A stretch of 64,000 nt of DNA, taken from assembly GCA_003117195.1 (NCBI GenBank), contig BDSI01000004.1, positions 248,001 through 312,000 of the forward strand, written 5' to 3'. The number at the start of each line of letters is the position of its first letter. The stretch's first letter is position 1. Below the pieces are notes generated by a model. That model made no database searches, had not been told where the DNA came from, and saw nothing but the letters and a program-made list of their open reading frames with translations. The DNA is from Eudorina sp. 2006-703-Eu-15 (Eukaryota > Chlorophyta > Chlorophyceae > Chlamydomonadales > Volvocaceae). This document shows positions 1 to 13,500 of the stretch, one piece after another. The position numbers and the translations under genes were made by a program.

Positions 1-498
1 GCGACGGAGGGCTACAGCGGCTCCGACCTGAAGAACATGTGCGTCGCGGCTGCGTATCGCCCAATCAGGGAGCTTATTGCTGCGGAGAAGGCGGCCGCGG
101 CGGCGGTCCGCAACGCGGCTGCGGCCAAGGACGGGATCGAAGGGGCGGAGACTGGTTCCGAGCGCGCAGGAGGAGCCGAGCAAGATGCAAACACGACGGC
201 TTCTGTCGCCGTCGCTGCGGACCCGACGGCAGGCAGAGAGCCCAGCTCATCGGCACGGGGCGTGACCCCGGAAATGGCGGCGCCAGTGCCGGCGCAGTCG
301 GGTGGGGCATCAGCGGCCACCACGCAAGCGCCGCCGCTGCGGGCCCTGAAGATGAACGACTTCAAGTCAGCCATGCAGCAGGTGGGGCCCAGCGTCTCCA
401 GCGACCAGGGCTCGTTGATAACCGAGCTGCGGCGATGGAACGAGGTGTACGGTGAGGGTGGCAAACGCAAGGCCGACACATTGACATACTTCCTTTGA
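1..498 (+). CDS. AAA-type ATPase, C-terminal end (5' truncated by window)
   Basis: The frame is open from base 1 and stops at TGA 496-498, so only the last 165 residues are present. The first residues (TEGYSGSDLKNMC, then AAYRPIREL) match the C-terminal helical lid of plant-type AAA ATPases of the CDC48/Msp1/ATAD1-like 'meiotic clade' sort. The tail (MNDFKSAMQQVGPSVSSD, then ELRRWNEVYGEGG and a final TYFL) matches the C-terminus of the large plant members of that family. Between them lies an Ala/Gly/Ser-rich insert of about 70 residues (roughly residues 35-110) that plant homologues lack; such inserts are common in volvocine proteins. Walker A and B lie upstream of the window, so ATPase competence cannot be judged. 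These proteins are ring ATPases that extract or unfold substrates; the substrate here is unknown. Family is confident, sub-family is not. Confidence 0.85.
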   Translation, partial: ATEGYSGSDLKNMCVAAAYRPIRELIAAEKAAAAAVRNAAAAKDGIEGAETGSERAGGAEQDANTTASVAVAADPTAGREPSSSARGVTPEMAAPVPAQSGGASAATTQAPPLRALKMNDFKSAMQQVGPSVSSDQGSLITELRRWNEVYGEGGKRKADTLTYFL

Positions 499-1595
499 CG
501 CTCGGCTGCCTTGATATGTAGTCATATTTTTAGCAATGCAAAGCTGTGAAACGGACTGGAATCTATATGTTTCGAGTAGTGTCTGCCTATCTGTTCAGTG
601 CGCTCGGTTGCGACATGGTTGATGCGGTTGATATAGCGAACCTGGCGACGCAGGGGGGGGGGAGGGGGTAAATGTGCAAGCGGCCATGGATGTGCATGAC
701 TTCAAGCTCCTGGTCGTTTTCCCAAGACTCTGGGGGCACCAGACAACGTGTCGCGGCAGCGTTGTCAGGGATTCTGTGGCCCGAAGGAGCCCGACTAGAG
801 ACTTATTGTACCGCGCCGTTATCTAGACTATTGCGACATCGCCAAACTGGCGCCTCATGGTATGGTTAATGGCCACGCTGAGGGCGAACGTGGCGTGCGG
901 TTCGGTGACGAGGGGGCCTTGACGGAATCGGCGCGCCGTCACAAGGTTTGGCCGGGGATCCTGACGGTTCTGGAGGGTATACGTCTCAAACCTTCCAGAC
1001 TCCAACCCTTGACAAATAAATACTTGCAGAGCTTGCCGTGTCTTCTTACGCCGGTCGGAAAACAGCTCAGCTGTCGGCGGTACATTGTTGTACAGACTAA
1101 GACGACCCACATGCGGCGTGAGGCCATGCGACGACAGCACTTATTACTATAATCGTTACTCGTCAAAGCTGTCAACTGTTATAGCAGAGGCCTGCGGAAT
1201 ATCACTCTCCGGCAGCCAGACCGATTCGACAAAACAGAAATAGCTCATGTTTCTGCAAACATGGTCTACACAAAGATATACGCAGCATGCAGATGCCTAA
1301 TATTACGTCCAACATGCCGTACGGCCATTTCTTCCGTCAACGTTTCTTCTCTGTTAGTAAATTCTGCAATGCTGGTGATGGTTTCTTTTCATAGTGGGAC
1401 GTTGGAATAGCGGCCAAGTTTTCATAGTTGTTATTTTAGTGTCATGAACTTTTCTTCTGCTGCCTTCTTTGGCCAGGCAGCTTTGTAGCTTGCAAACCTG
1501 GCCCAGGCAGCAAGCAAGTGCTGGCCTTATAGGTCCCTCCTTTCTTTTTGGGACAAGGAGTGCAGAGGGATTGGAGAGCGCTTTCGCGGGAAATA
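499..1595. other. Intergenic region between AAA ATPase and HECT gene
   Basis: No convincing exon was found in this stretch. It should hold the 3' UTR of the AAA gene and the promoter and 5' UTR of the next gene. A poly-G run lies near 651-668. I did not find the volvocine polyadenylation motif TGTAA close behind the AAA stop codon. Additional 5' exons of the HECT gene cannot be excluded. Confidence 0.5.
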
Positions 1596-4500
1596 ATGGG
1601 CCAGGGCCCCTCGTCGCCTCGTCGACAGTACGAGGAGGCGGGTCGTTTCTCTGCCGAGCTCGGCGGTGAGGGCTTCCGGCCATCCAGGACACAGCTTGGT
1701 GGGACCTCCTCGGATGGCTTGCCTGAGCCGCGAATACTGCTTGGTTCAACTACAGGCAACATGCAATCAGTCTCAACAACGGAAAATGTGCGCGTGGCAC
1801 CGCTCTCGGCAGCTGCCAGCGTTGGTCCTGCCACCCTCGCAACGTCAACGCGTCCTGCAGCGCTGTCGTTGGAGGCAAGCAATGTTTTTCCTTAGTAATC
1901 AATATGTTTTGTGATGCTCAAAATATTTATTGTGCGTCTGCAGGCGACTCCAGCTTCTTCAACGGCAACAGCGAACATGACCACTCCGGTAGCGGCTCCA
2001 GCCGCAGCTCCAGCAGCCACAGCAATGCCGCCGGTAACATCTCAACAGCCGGGTGCTTCTGTACAGCAGCAGCAGTCCCAATCAGCTCAGCAGCCCCAGC
2101 AGCGAGGCACCGCACACAAATCGACAGCCCTCATCCCAGGCTGGTCACGCGCGTTGTCGTCGCAGGCTTTACAGCTAGAATGCCAAAAAGCGCATCAACC
2201 ACAACGCACGAGCAATGCGCGCGATACGTATGCAGTGCTGGAGCTGGAGGTCATGAAATATGTCGCATACTGCGGTGGTATTACGGTGAAGTTTCGCGTG
2301 GATGACCTTCATTATGGCCCGGTTGAGAACGTGTCTTGGGGTCTGGCGTCCACGCGTGCCTGTCCAGCGCTGCAAGGCCCGGCAGCCCCTCAACCGTTGG
2401 TCAGCACTTCGCAGAGCCCATGCGCCGTTGACCCGGGCGCGTCGTCATCAGGCTCCTCGTCTGTGTCCGTGCCTTCAGCGGCGGCCGCATCCGCGGGGTC
2501 TGCATCAGGAGTCCCCAGCTCATCAACAGGTGCTGGCGCGTCTGGGGCGTCAGGTTCGAGCTCCGCGGGCGCAGCTGGTGCCGTAGCCTCGGCAGCAGCA
2601 GCAACCGCGGGGTCGCCGCCAGCGGGAAGCGCTCGGTCTCGGTTGCAAACTGCGGCAAATACCGCGTCTTGCACCAACACGAAGCTGCCCACTGCCGCCG
2701 GTGTCCCGGTGGACAGCGTATCGCGGAAGCCGCTTTACATGATCAGCTCTACCAGTACGCACCGGACTGTAGAGCCTGGGGACGTGCTGAGCTTGGAGCT
2801 GGCACCGCGTGAAGACAGGCAGCCTGTGATTATGGCTACTTTGAAGCTCAACGACGTCGTGCTGCTGCAATCTTCCCTGCCTTGCAGCATTATCTCTTCC
2901 CTGCAGATGTATCCGTTCGTGACGGTGCTGCCCGGCATGTCAGTGTCGTTGCACGAGGCCACAACCCCCAGCCCCTTGTACACATGGTACAGCCCTACGC
3001 CGAACGGTGCACCGGAGACCCAGCTGTGCGAATTGGACACCTGCGTGAAGTACCACACCTCAGCTACCACGCCGGTCAATCTCAGCGCTCAGGGCTGCGG
3101 TACGAGCGTCGAATTCCACGGCTCAACAGTCTTCACCAGCGGACGGCATCGCTGGACGGTTCAGCTTGATAATTACGGGCCGCATCCGACCCACATCTAC
3201 GTCGGTATAGTGACGTCATCGCTTGATACGCCCGCACCAAACGGGAGCAACATCCTGGCGAACGTTGGGGGTCCGCTGCGGGCGTTGACTTCTGGCGGCA
3301 ATGTGGCTGCCGGGCCCTCAGTAGCTCCCGCTGGCGGTCTGCCTACAAACCTTGGGTTTGCTGGTACCGTTGGAGGCCTGCGGATGGCAGGCGCTCAGCC
3401 AACAGGCGCAGCGGGGTCAGCGACAGCAGCGGGGACCAGTTCGGAGGCCGACCTCGCCCAGGGAGCAGCGGCAAGCGGCGCGGACGCGGCAAAGACAGTG
3501 CCCCGGCCCCAGGGCAAATGGGGCGCATGGATGCGGCTTCCAGGTGTGTACGGGACCGTTGCACACGATCCTATGTTATGTGCTGGATAGGGAAGAACTG
3601 AATCCGGGAGGGGGACATGGCGGCTGGTGTTGCCCATAGTTCGTTTTGGTATGGGGATGGCGCTCGGATATGTTGAATGGGTTCGGGGGGTTTAGAAGGG
3701 ACTGCGAAAAGTGAACATGCGGTCGAACCCATTTAATGTTCATCTGTCAAACGGGTGTTTGCATCACCTAGTCGGGGCTTTGGGGTTCAGGAACATGTTC
3801 CGCAATACGAGAAAAAATGCCCCTTCACTTATATCGGCAATACCGTGATGGCAGGCACGAACACTGCCAACAACGCAAATCCGTCGCCTCTGAACGCACC
3901 ACCGCCACCGCGCGACGGGTTGGCGCATATGGCCGAGTCCAGCTCAGCGCACTGCTTCATTACTGTGGACTTGGACCTGAATGCTGGCTACGTGAGGTTC
4001 TTTCGCAACGGTCACCTGATCGTGTCAGCTTTCACGGGCGTGTCAGCGCCGGTGTCGCCAGCCATTGCCTTCGTACAGGCACCCGGCTTGCACTGCCAGG
4101 CAGGCCTGGTCAACCTGACAAAGTTGCGACAGCTGGACCTGCGCTGGAACAGCGAGAACTGCTCTGGAGATCTGCGCTTGAATGGGCACAGCGTGTCGAA
4201 GGTGTCGGAGGTGTATGGCGACTACTCGACCGTTCTCGCAAACCAGGGTGCGCGTTTGCTTGTTTAGCTGCTTGGGTTTTCGAAGGTTCTCAATGGGCAT
4301 GGGCTTGCCACGGGCATATTTCGGCCTTGGGATACTGCGCTGGCTTGATTATCATTCCAGTGCAGCTTGCGCAATGCCTCAAGCGCCCAATGCATGTGTA
4401 TTGCTGCAAGTGTTAATTATTACGGGACACACCTCTTTGCGTATTTGGTGTCAATGGGTGCCACCAAACTCAATGCCCCAGGCTTTATCTCCGGCGTGCA

Positions 4501-7500
4501 CTTGTGGCTTATCAAGGTGAACAGCCTCTCGGAGCCGGACTCGATCTTCATCGGCGTATGCCGAGGCTGTATGCCCCTGGACCAGGACCCGCAGGTGACA
4601 AGGGCTGAAAGGAATGTTGGATAGGCTTCCTGAACGCACTCAGGGGCGGATGTGGCTCCACAAGTGCTGTGGGTGTTGGCTTTGTACTCCCTGACGAAAT
4701 ATGGATGAAGTTTGAAGGTGAAGGCGTGGCTCGTATTCATGCATGTACCGCCCCTCGCCAAAATGTGCGCAGGACCTGCGCGACCGTACGTATTACCTCT
4801 CCAACGGTGTCATCCGCGTGGGGGGCCGGCGCGTTGCCACCAACGCGGCGAACTTCCAAAAAGGGGACACCGTCGGCTGCGTGCTGGATGCGGACCAGGT
4901 GCGGTTGCGCCGCGTAGGGGTGGTTCATTGTGATGTGACCACATTGAAAACAGTTTTGGATATAGACGCATGGGTACTGGTAGGGCGTTGTTTAAGACGA
5001 CTTTTGGCGCGTTCGAGCAATATGGATTACCTGCATGTTTGCCGCACCCTGCAGGGCGAGATTATCTTCTTTCGCAATGGCATCGAGCAAGGCCGGGCCC
5101 GTGGCATCCGCGGGCGGCTGTACCCGTTTGTGTCGTGCGACAGTGAGGGAGACCAGATCACGCTGCTGGGCAGCTACAGCCTGCTGCTGAATCGCATTCC
5201 CCGGCATCTCGCCGATATGGAATGGGACACGCAGCATCGGGGCCCAGACATAGAACTCTCATCCAACTGCCTGACGGCCACCAAATCGACCTCCAACGGG
5301 CCATCGACAGTGCGCGGGACGATTCAGTACGGCGGCACCGGAACTCACGAGTTCCATGTCATTCTTGACACGCTCGGGCCGGACGGCGTCTGGGTGGGGG
5401 TCGCGCCGCCGAATATGGATCCAGCGCGCTGCGTGGGGGATTCGGGGTGCGGCTGGGCGCTGCACTCTGACGGCGACAAGCGGTACGACGGGCGAGAACA
5501 GGAGTTCACGCAGCCCTTCAAAAATGGCGACGTGCTGACGGTGTCGGTCAGCTTGGCAGCGGGCACCATCCGGTTCGCGCGCAACGGGACTCCCTTGGGG
5601 ACGGCGTTTGAGGGCGTGCGTGGGCCGCTCGTGGCGGCTGTCACGATGGGCAGCGAAGAGAGCAAAGTGACTATCCAGAACCGGCCGACTGTGCTGAATA
5701 CTGGCGAGTACACGGGAGAGCTCAGGTGAGCAATGCTTGTGATGGACCTTTCAAGGTCGGGAGGGTGGGATTAATCGCTGGGCGTACACCGGGCGCGATC
5801 GCAGTTCGTAGTGTTGCCGGCCATAGGGCGGATGGGGTTGCGGCTCTCTCGGAGTTAAGCCTCCCGGCTGTATGGCATGTGCTACTTCCCTAAGACATCT
5901 ACCAATCCCCTTGCGCAAGTTAGCGCCTGTATTGCGTTGGTCTTGGGCGTCTCTGTGCTGACCAGTTTTCGTCACACGCGCCAGGTGGGACGAGGCGCGT
6001 GCGGGCAAGGACCTGAACGTGATTGATGGCCTCACGGTGACCAAGATGTCCAACGAGGGGGGCGATTACGCGACCGTGCTGGGCACATTGTGCCTGGCGT
6101 CGGGGCAGCACAGCTGGAATGTTTACATCAACCACGTGGAAGACTCCAACCTCTTCATCGGGGTCACTGTGGGAGGGCACGACCTGAACGCCGACCCCCA
6201 GGTTCGTTGACCGGCCTTGATTGGCGGTTCATGAAGTTCCCGTTGTCGTGGCGCAGCCTGGTACGGAACGCTCAGTCAGGAGTTCAACCGCAGCATGTGG
6301 TTGTGTACATGCCGACGGGTGGAATCCGGCAACCGTTTGTACCTGAAGTACTACGTGGTGTAATCTTGCTGTGCAGGAGATGAAGCACCGGACGTACTAC
6401 CTGTCAAACGGCACAATTCGTGTCGCTGGCAAGCTGATTACGCGGTGCGCGGAGCCTTACGCGGAGGGCGACCTGATCAGTGTGCAGCTGGACATGGACC
6501 AACGGCACATCTTGTTCCTGAAGAACAACATGCTGCAGGGCGCGGGCGATGGATTACCGGGTGCGTTCGGGACAGCAATGCCTGCGTGTCGGCGCGCTAA
6601 TTGAACAGATGATCTCCTCGCAGCTTCATTTGTTGAATCCCAAAGGAGTCAATGCATTCTCGAAGCCATAGGAACTGCGCTTCAGGAGTGTAGGGACATG
6701 GCGCGCAATTTGTACGGACGGAGTGCAGGCGCTGCACGGCATTCGGCGCTTCCGTCACGAAGAGTTTCAGCCCTGGCACGAAATGTGTCTTATGCTCGCC
6801 TGGCATTTGTGGTTTTTGTGATTTGCAGACGAGGTGTGGCCGTATGTGTCATTGGACAACATCATGGACTCGATTACGCTGCACTCGAGCTCCATGTTCG
6901 TTGACCTGGCGCACAGCCTGCGCTGGAACCCGCAAAAGGCCTCGAAGCATGCGCTGCTGTCAGCGGATGGGCAGTCGTGCACGCTCAGGCCCGTTGTCAG
7001 CCCCGCGACCGGCGCCGTGGAGGAGACGAGCGGTCAAGCCACCGTCATGGGCCTGCGGGAGTACTGCAAAACGGAGGTGCACAGCTGGATTGTCAGGTAA
7101 GATATTGGATTCGGTGCATGCTGGAATATTGCTGACACGACGAGTGGTCGTCGAGCCGCATATGCGCAAGTTCTGTGGTTCATTTCAGCTGAAGGGGTCA
7201 GTTGCACAGAGGCAGAATTTGTGTGTCGATTTAAGTCGTGCGTTCGCATTGCAGGCTTGAACAGCAGCTTCCCTGCCAGCAGCCCGCGAACTTCCTGGTG
7301 GGCGTGGCGCCCCCAACCATGGAGCTTAACCGCTCCCTGGGCGAGGAGCACTGCGGCATCGGCCTGGACTACTTTGGTTACTTCTACGTCAACGGTCGCT
7401 ACTTCCATGTGACGAATCTGTCCAACTGGTCGATGGTCGCAAAGCCAGTCAGGTGAGAAGAGGCTGAAGTTCTGAACTGCGGCACAGGAGGTGATAACAT

Positions 7501-10500
7501 TGTAGGTATCTCGTGCACAAGCTGTGAGTGCTATATCCAGAGAACCCAACACATGCTGCTGTTACCGGGGCTTTTCTTCCAACTCGGGTCCATGGACGCG
7601 CAGGGGCTCCACCGCGAAACACAAGGGCAAAGCGGCACCCATTTTCACGTTTGTGGAGGGCAAGTGCGAGGTGACGCTCACGCTGGACTTGAAGGTATGT
7701 TGAGACTGAGGGAGTGTGGGCTTGCACCTGCTTTGGAGTAGTCGATCCTCTGTGTCCTGGATCGCATTGCCTGACGGATGGCCGCTGCGTTGGTTCCCCG
7801 AGCAGGAGGGCACGCTGAAATTCTCGCACGGTGGCCGCGCTATCGGCACCATTGCGGGCGTCAAGGGGCCCCTTCACGCGGCCGTCACGATCACTAGCTC
7901 ACGACAGTCGGTAGGTCAATAAGATGGGGCCGTTAGGGTCGGTGGTAATCTGGGCATCAATATCAAGTGTGGCAAGCGCGGGGCATGGTGTTCGTACCAA
8001 AAGAGACAGCCCGCGTGCGGCAACACGGTGCGTTCAGGTCCTTGACGCTGTGTATGGTTGGTCTCCGACAGGCCTCTTTGGCGCCCGGGCCCATTGGCAA
8101 ATCGGAGCACACCAACGAGGAGCTGGTCAACATCCTCAAGGCGAAAGGCTGCGTCGTGCCGCCCCGCCTCGAGGCTGCCATGCTCGTCATCCCCCGTGAC
8201 CTCTTCGTTCCGAAGGATCGACATCGGGAGGCCTTCAGGTGAGCGACTTTGCCGAGTTCATATACGCCTTCATTACAGATCTCCAGACACCGGCCCGGTC
8301 GTTATCTTTCGTTTAGTGTCAAACAAATGTCAAACCGATCTGTCGTAGGCATTGACCCTATTACCTTCACCCTACCCTACGACTTGTAGGGACCAAAAGG
8401 TCACTGTGCGGATGACCGATGGCTCAACGATGACTCTGCCGCCACCAAGCTTCGTTGCGATGGCGCTGGAGAAGCTGTCGCTCAGCTCCGCCAACAGCAA
8501 TCCTGTCGCGTTCCTGGACGTGGGCTGCGGTACCGGTTACGTAACAGCGCTGGCGGCCTGCTTGGTTGGCGAGCGCGGTCAGTCGATTGGGTGGTCGAGC
8601 GGAATGGCTGACTCCGTTCATGATGGGCGCATGGGGTTGGGCCTGATGCTTGAGAGATCGAAGCAACTGCATACGCCTGTGTGTTCGTTGCGTGACCTTG
8701 ACAATCGGTAGGTGTTATCTGCAGGCACTGTGCACGGCATCGAGTGTGTCTCGTCTCGCCTGGAGGCTGCCCGCAGCAACATGAAGCAGCTCCGCGACCG
8801 CCTGACCGTGCTGGACCGGGCGCCGGGGTCCAGTATCGCGGTGACCACCTTGGGTTGCAGCCCATCCAAGTAAGCTCATTTCCCAGGGTAGTTCAACGAT
8901 GTGTTGATGATTTCTTCGTCGCTCGACTTGGCCATGCATGGGTTTGTTGCTGTGGATGAACAGGGTGATGCATGTCGGCACGTCTTCGCTGCAGGTGCGT
9001 CTCCGCCATCGAGTTGAGCCTGAGCAACGTCCTCATCCCGGAGTGCACTGACGGCACGACCTATGACGCCATCTACTGCGACGCAAGCTTGAGCGAAGAG
9101 GACCTGCCCACGTTCCTGTCGCTCTTGAAGCCGGGCGGTCGCATGGTTGTCATCATCGAGGAGGAGGCGCTGCTCGTGACGCGCTCCGCGAATCCGCATG
9201 ACTTCGAGCGCGACCTTATCACACACGTAAGCACTGGTTTGGGTCGGGTGGGTCTCTTCTCCAAGCACAGTAAGCATCTTCGGTCTTTATTGCAGAGTCG
9301 CTACCGCTGCCATGCTGACCATCACTGCATGGTGCGGATGAAGTTGGTAGTATGTTCGCTTTCATCTTGTAGGGTCGCTGCTGTAGGTTGCATGCTGAAG
9401 CCCGAGAGCAGAAGAGCTGCATCATTCTGTGAACACTTGCGGATAGCTCAGAGGAGCGCTGCGTGTACGGTGATGGGCTGGGTGCAGGTTACGGGCGACT
9501 TCGGCGAGCTGGAGGACCCGACGCCGTGGGAGGTGCAGGAGGCCATCAGCCGCATTAAGGAGCGCGAGCGCCGGCGTGGCGTCGATGCAGCACGGGCTGA
9601 GATGGCGGCTATCCGTTCGTTTGAGGCGGCCGAGATGCAGCAGCGTGTCAGTGCGGCCATGCAGCGTATCGGTAAGCGTTTAGGAAATGTTTATATATGC
9701 AAATGCAAGGTCTCGGTCCGGTAGCAGGAGAGTTGTCCGTGTTGGATTTTGTCCCTGAAGTATCCCCTGTGTCGGCTTTCCTCTCCCACAGGCGAGCTGG
9801 AGGGAGTGGTTGCGCGCAACAACCTCCTTGCCCTCACGTCTGGAGGCAACGGGACGACGCCATCTGCCGGGGGCAATGGGATGGTCACCGTTTCGTCTAA
9901 CCCGCAGCTTGACAGCCTTTCCGGCCTGCCCAACCTTGTGGTAACGGCGCCGCTGCCGTCCGTGGGATCTGGGCCGTTCGGGTCAGCGCTCCGATCTCCC
10001 GTCATGGTCAGCTCGCCTGTTCGACTGCACCCTGCGGTGGTGCAGCACCCACCGCGGTCACCCATGGGGGGCGCTGCTGGCGCATCGGCGATGCGCCTTT
10101 CCGGAGTGGATGACGTGCGCATGGTTATGAAGGATAAAAGCCGCCGGGCTGCCGCTGGGATCATCGCGGCTGCGAATGGGAAGCCGTCGCCGCGCAACCG
10201 GCGTGGCGATGCGGTTGGCACGAACCCGTCCTCGGACGGCAACTGGGACGAGCGGGAGCGCGGGGGTGGGAGCGCGTTCGCGGCGCCTGGGTGCCTGCGC
10301 TCGGGCCGTTCGAAGTCCTCGGCAACGAGCGCAGCACCCAACCCGGGTGGCACCCACTCACATGCCCACGGGCACAGCGTCGCGGACGACGAACACGACC
10401 AGGTCAGAAACTCGCCAACTGTGCTGTCCGTGGGCAAATTTCGCTGCATCGACGTGAACATTATGATTTGCGCTGCTTTGGATGTGCGCCGAGCTGGTTA

Positions 10501-13500
10501 CGATAGATGTGTGTTGTCCAGCTACTTTCATGAAAATATACTCCTAGTGCGGCGGGGAAGACGACGTTGAGTGTCAGCAGCTGCACACTTCGCAACTGCC
10601 AACCATCAGCCGGACCCGTCTGCACTAGCTCTTCAGAACGCCATTCATTGTGAACGCGCAGGCTACCGACGACTATGACGATGACGATCTGGACGCTTCC
10701 AGTGTACCGCTGGGCATGGACGTTGGGGGCGGCGTGCATGTGTCCATGCCACAAACCACCTTCGATGACTTGCTAGACAGTGTCTCCACGGTGCAGTCCT
10801 TCACGGTGGAGCAGGTGGAGGCCATGATGGTGGGCGGCAGTGCACCCATCGTGGTGGAGGGCCGTGAGGTCTTCATGGGCACTTTCAAGGGCGTCAAGGT
10901 ACGTTCACAACGGCACGGCGTCACACTGGTTCATGATGTGCGTTCCCTGCCAATCGTCGAAGTGCTGTTATGTGGCTACGCACTGAAGGGCGGCACGCGT
11001 GTTCCCCGGGATATGATTTTCCACCCCTCAGGTGCGCGTGTGGAAGGTTCCGGTGAGCCAGTCGGTGTCCTACCTGGAGCTCAGACGCGCATACAGCCGC
11101 TACTGCATTTCGCACCCCAACATCACGGCAGTGTTGGGAGTCTGCATCCAGCAGGCCACTATCAGCGCGGCTGCGTGGGCCGAGGACGACGCTTTCTCGG
11201 GGCCGTCGTCGGCCCCGGCGTCTGCCTCCACGTCGCGGGCAGCGACGCCGCAGCGTCCCACTCATGCGCACAGCGGGGGCGCTCGCAGTCCGTCACCGCT
11301 CAAGCCGTTTCCTGCGCTATCGCTCGAGGAGCCAACCAGCGGCCGAGGCCTGGGCATCAGCGGGCCGCAGTCCGAACGTCAGGCGCACCAACAGCAGCAC
11401 CAAGTGCTCTGGGTGGTCGAGGAGGCGTTCGGCGAGGAGTCGCTGCATACGCGTCTGGAGCGCGGGCTGCTGAGCTGGCAGCAAGTGGTGCGGATAGGAT
11501 CGGACATCTGCAAGGCGCTGGCGTTCTTACAGGACTTGAGACCCACGGGTGCTGGCACGGGCTCGGACCAGGCGATGATGCCCGGCGCTTGGCTTCGCGA
11601 CGACGCTGCGGCTGGCGCGGGGCCATCGTTGCAAATGAGCGGCACGGAGCCAAGCGTGATCCTGACCATGTCGGCTGCGGCGGCGCAGCAGCAACAGCCT
11701 GGTGTGCTGTTGCTCTCGCCCCACGCGCTCCGATCGCTGGTGTCACCAGCCAACGTGCAGGTGGACGCGCAGCAGTGCAAGCTCAGCATGCTGCCCGTTT
11801 TGCTGAACCAGCTTGAAGCGGCCTTGGGTCCGTTGGGGGATGGGGGTGGCAGTCTGCTGGTGGGGCTCGGGAGCTCCACAGCTGCAGTTAGCGCCAGCAC
11901 GTCTGGCATCCCGCCGACACCGCTCCACTGCGACATGGCATACACCGACCCGGCGGTGCTCTTCTCCGCGCCCGACGCCGCGTCGCCAACAAGCTTCTAC
12001 GCGTTCGGAGTTGTCCTGTTGCAACTGTTGACGGAGCAGGGTCCGCTTGGGTTGCTCTCGGCAGTGCGCGAGGCGCTGGCTTCCGGCACTCTACGGAATC
12101 TTGTCCCGCGGCTGCCGGACACGCCCGATATGGCGGCCTGGGCGGAGACCTTCGCGACCCTGGCGCTGCGGTGCACGGTCCCAGGTGGCGTGACGTCTCT
12201 GGAGGCGGAGGTCCTGCCGTCTTTGGAGGAGCTGGGGGCGCGGCTGGTCTTGCTAGGGTCCGCGGCGACGCTAAGCTGGGAGCAAGTGGAGGAGATGCTG
12301 ATGTTGCCGCTACAGCCGCGGCCGATGGCCGGTCCGGGCCCTGCTGGCAGCACGCTTGATGCGGTGCACCGGCGATGGGTGCGGCAGGACTTCAGGATGC
12401 GGCGGAAGGTGTTCCTGCAGGAGGTGGCGAAGCTTGCCGCAGACGGCCCGATCCACAAGTTGGAGGTAAGGTTCCCGTATGTTCCATCCTAGGCGCGCAT
12501 GTGGGGCGGTCTGGCTGGGAGGTATCCCTTAACACGTTTGTGGGGTTCGTGCGTTGTGCTTCTCGTAGATCCGGCGCAACCGCTGCTTCAAGGACTCCGT
12601 CGCGATCTTCGCGGGCAAGGGCCATGCCGTGTGGCGCCAGCCGCTCAAGGTGACGTTCATCGGTGAGGCTGGCATGGACAGCGGCGGCGTGACGCGCGAG
12701 TGGTTCTCGACACTCTCTTCCGCCATCTCCCGCGGTTCTCCGGAGCTGTTCTACACGGCCGGCCCGCAGCGCAACCAGCTCTACGTCACTCCCACGTCGT
12801 CCTCACCGGCGCACCTCAAGAAGTTCGCCTTTGTGGGACTTTTCATGGCGAAGGCCATCCTGGAGAGCGCAGCGCGCGGCAAGGAGCTCGGGCCCATCAC
12901 GCTGAACCTGCCGCTGTGCGAGCCGTTCTGGAAGCTGCTGCTGGGCAACCCGCTCAGCCTGGTGGACCTGCAGCAGCTAGACCCGACGGAGTTCCGCTCG
13001 CTCATGTCGATTCTCTCGATGGACATCGACGGCCTCATCTTCGAGAACTTCGTGTGGTCGTTCCAGCATCCGAACGCAGGGGCTGGCAGCGCCACGCAGG
13101 TGGCGTCTGCGCTCGCGGGAGCCGGGCCCGGTGCCTCGACGTCAGGTCAGTGCCCATTGCGCCTGCTGAGGTGCGGAGATGGATGTATGCGCGACAAGGA
13201 AGTGCCTACGTCGAGTCGTTGTGACAAACCCAAAGACACATATTGCTTCCAAACGTCTGTTTGACTCTTGCCGCTCTCGTGTACCGCGGTGCTTGGTCTT
13301 GATGCAGCGTCTTGTGCTGCGTCTGAGGTGGAGGCGTCAACTCCCACCAACGCCAACGTAATGGCATCGACGACCACTGCCGCGGCTTCGCCCTTCGCGT
13401 GCTGCGACAACGACGATGTTTGCGCCAACGCGATCCCTCTAAAGCCCGGCGGCAAGCACATCAAGGTCACCAACTCCACCAAGCGCGAGTACGTGCTGCT

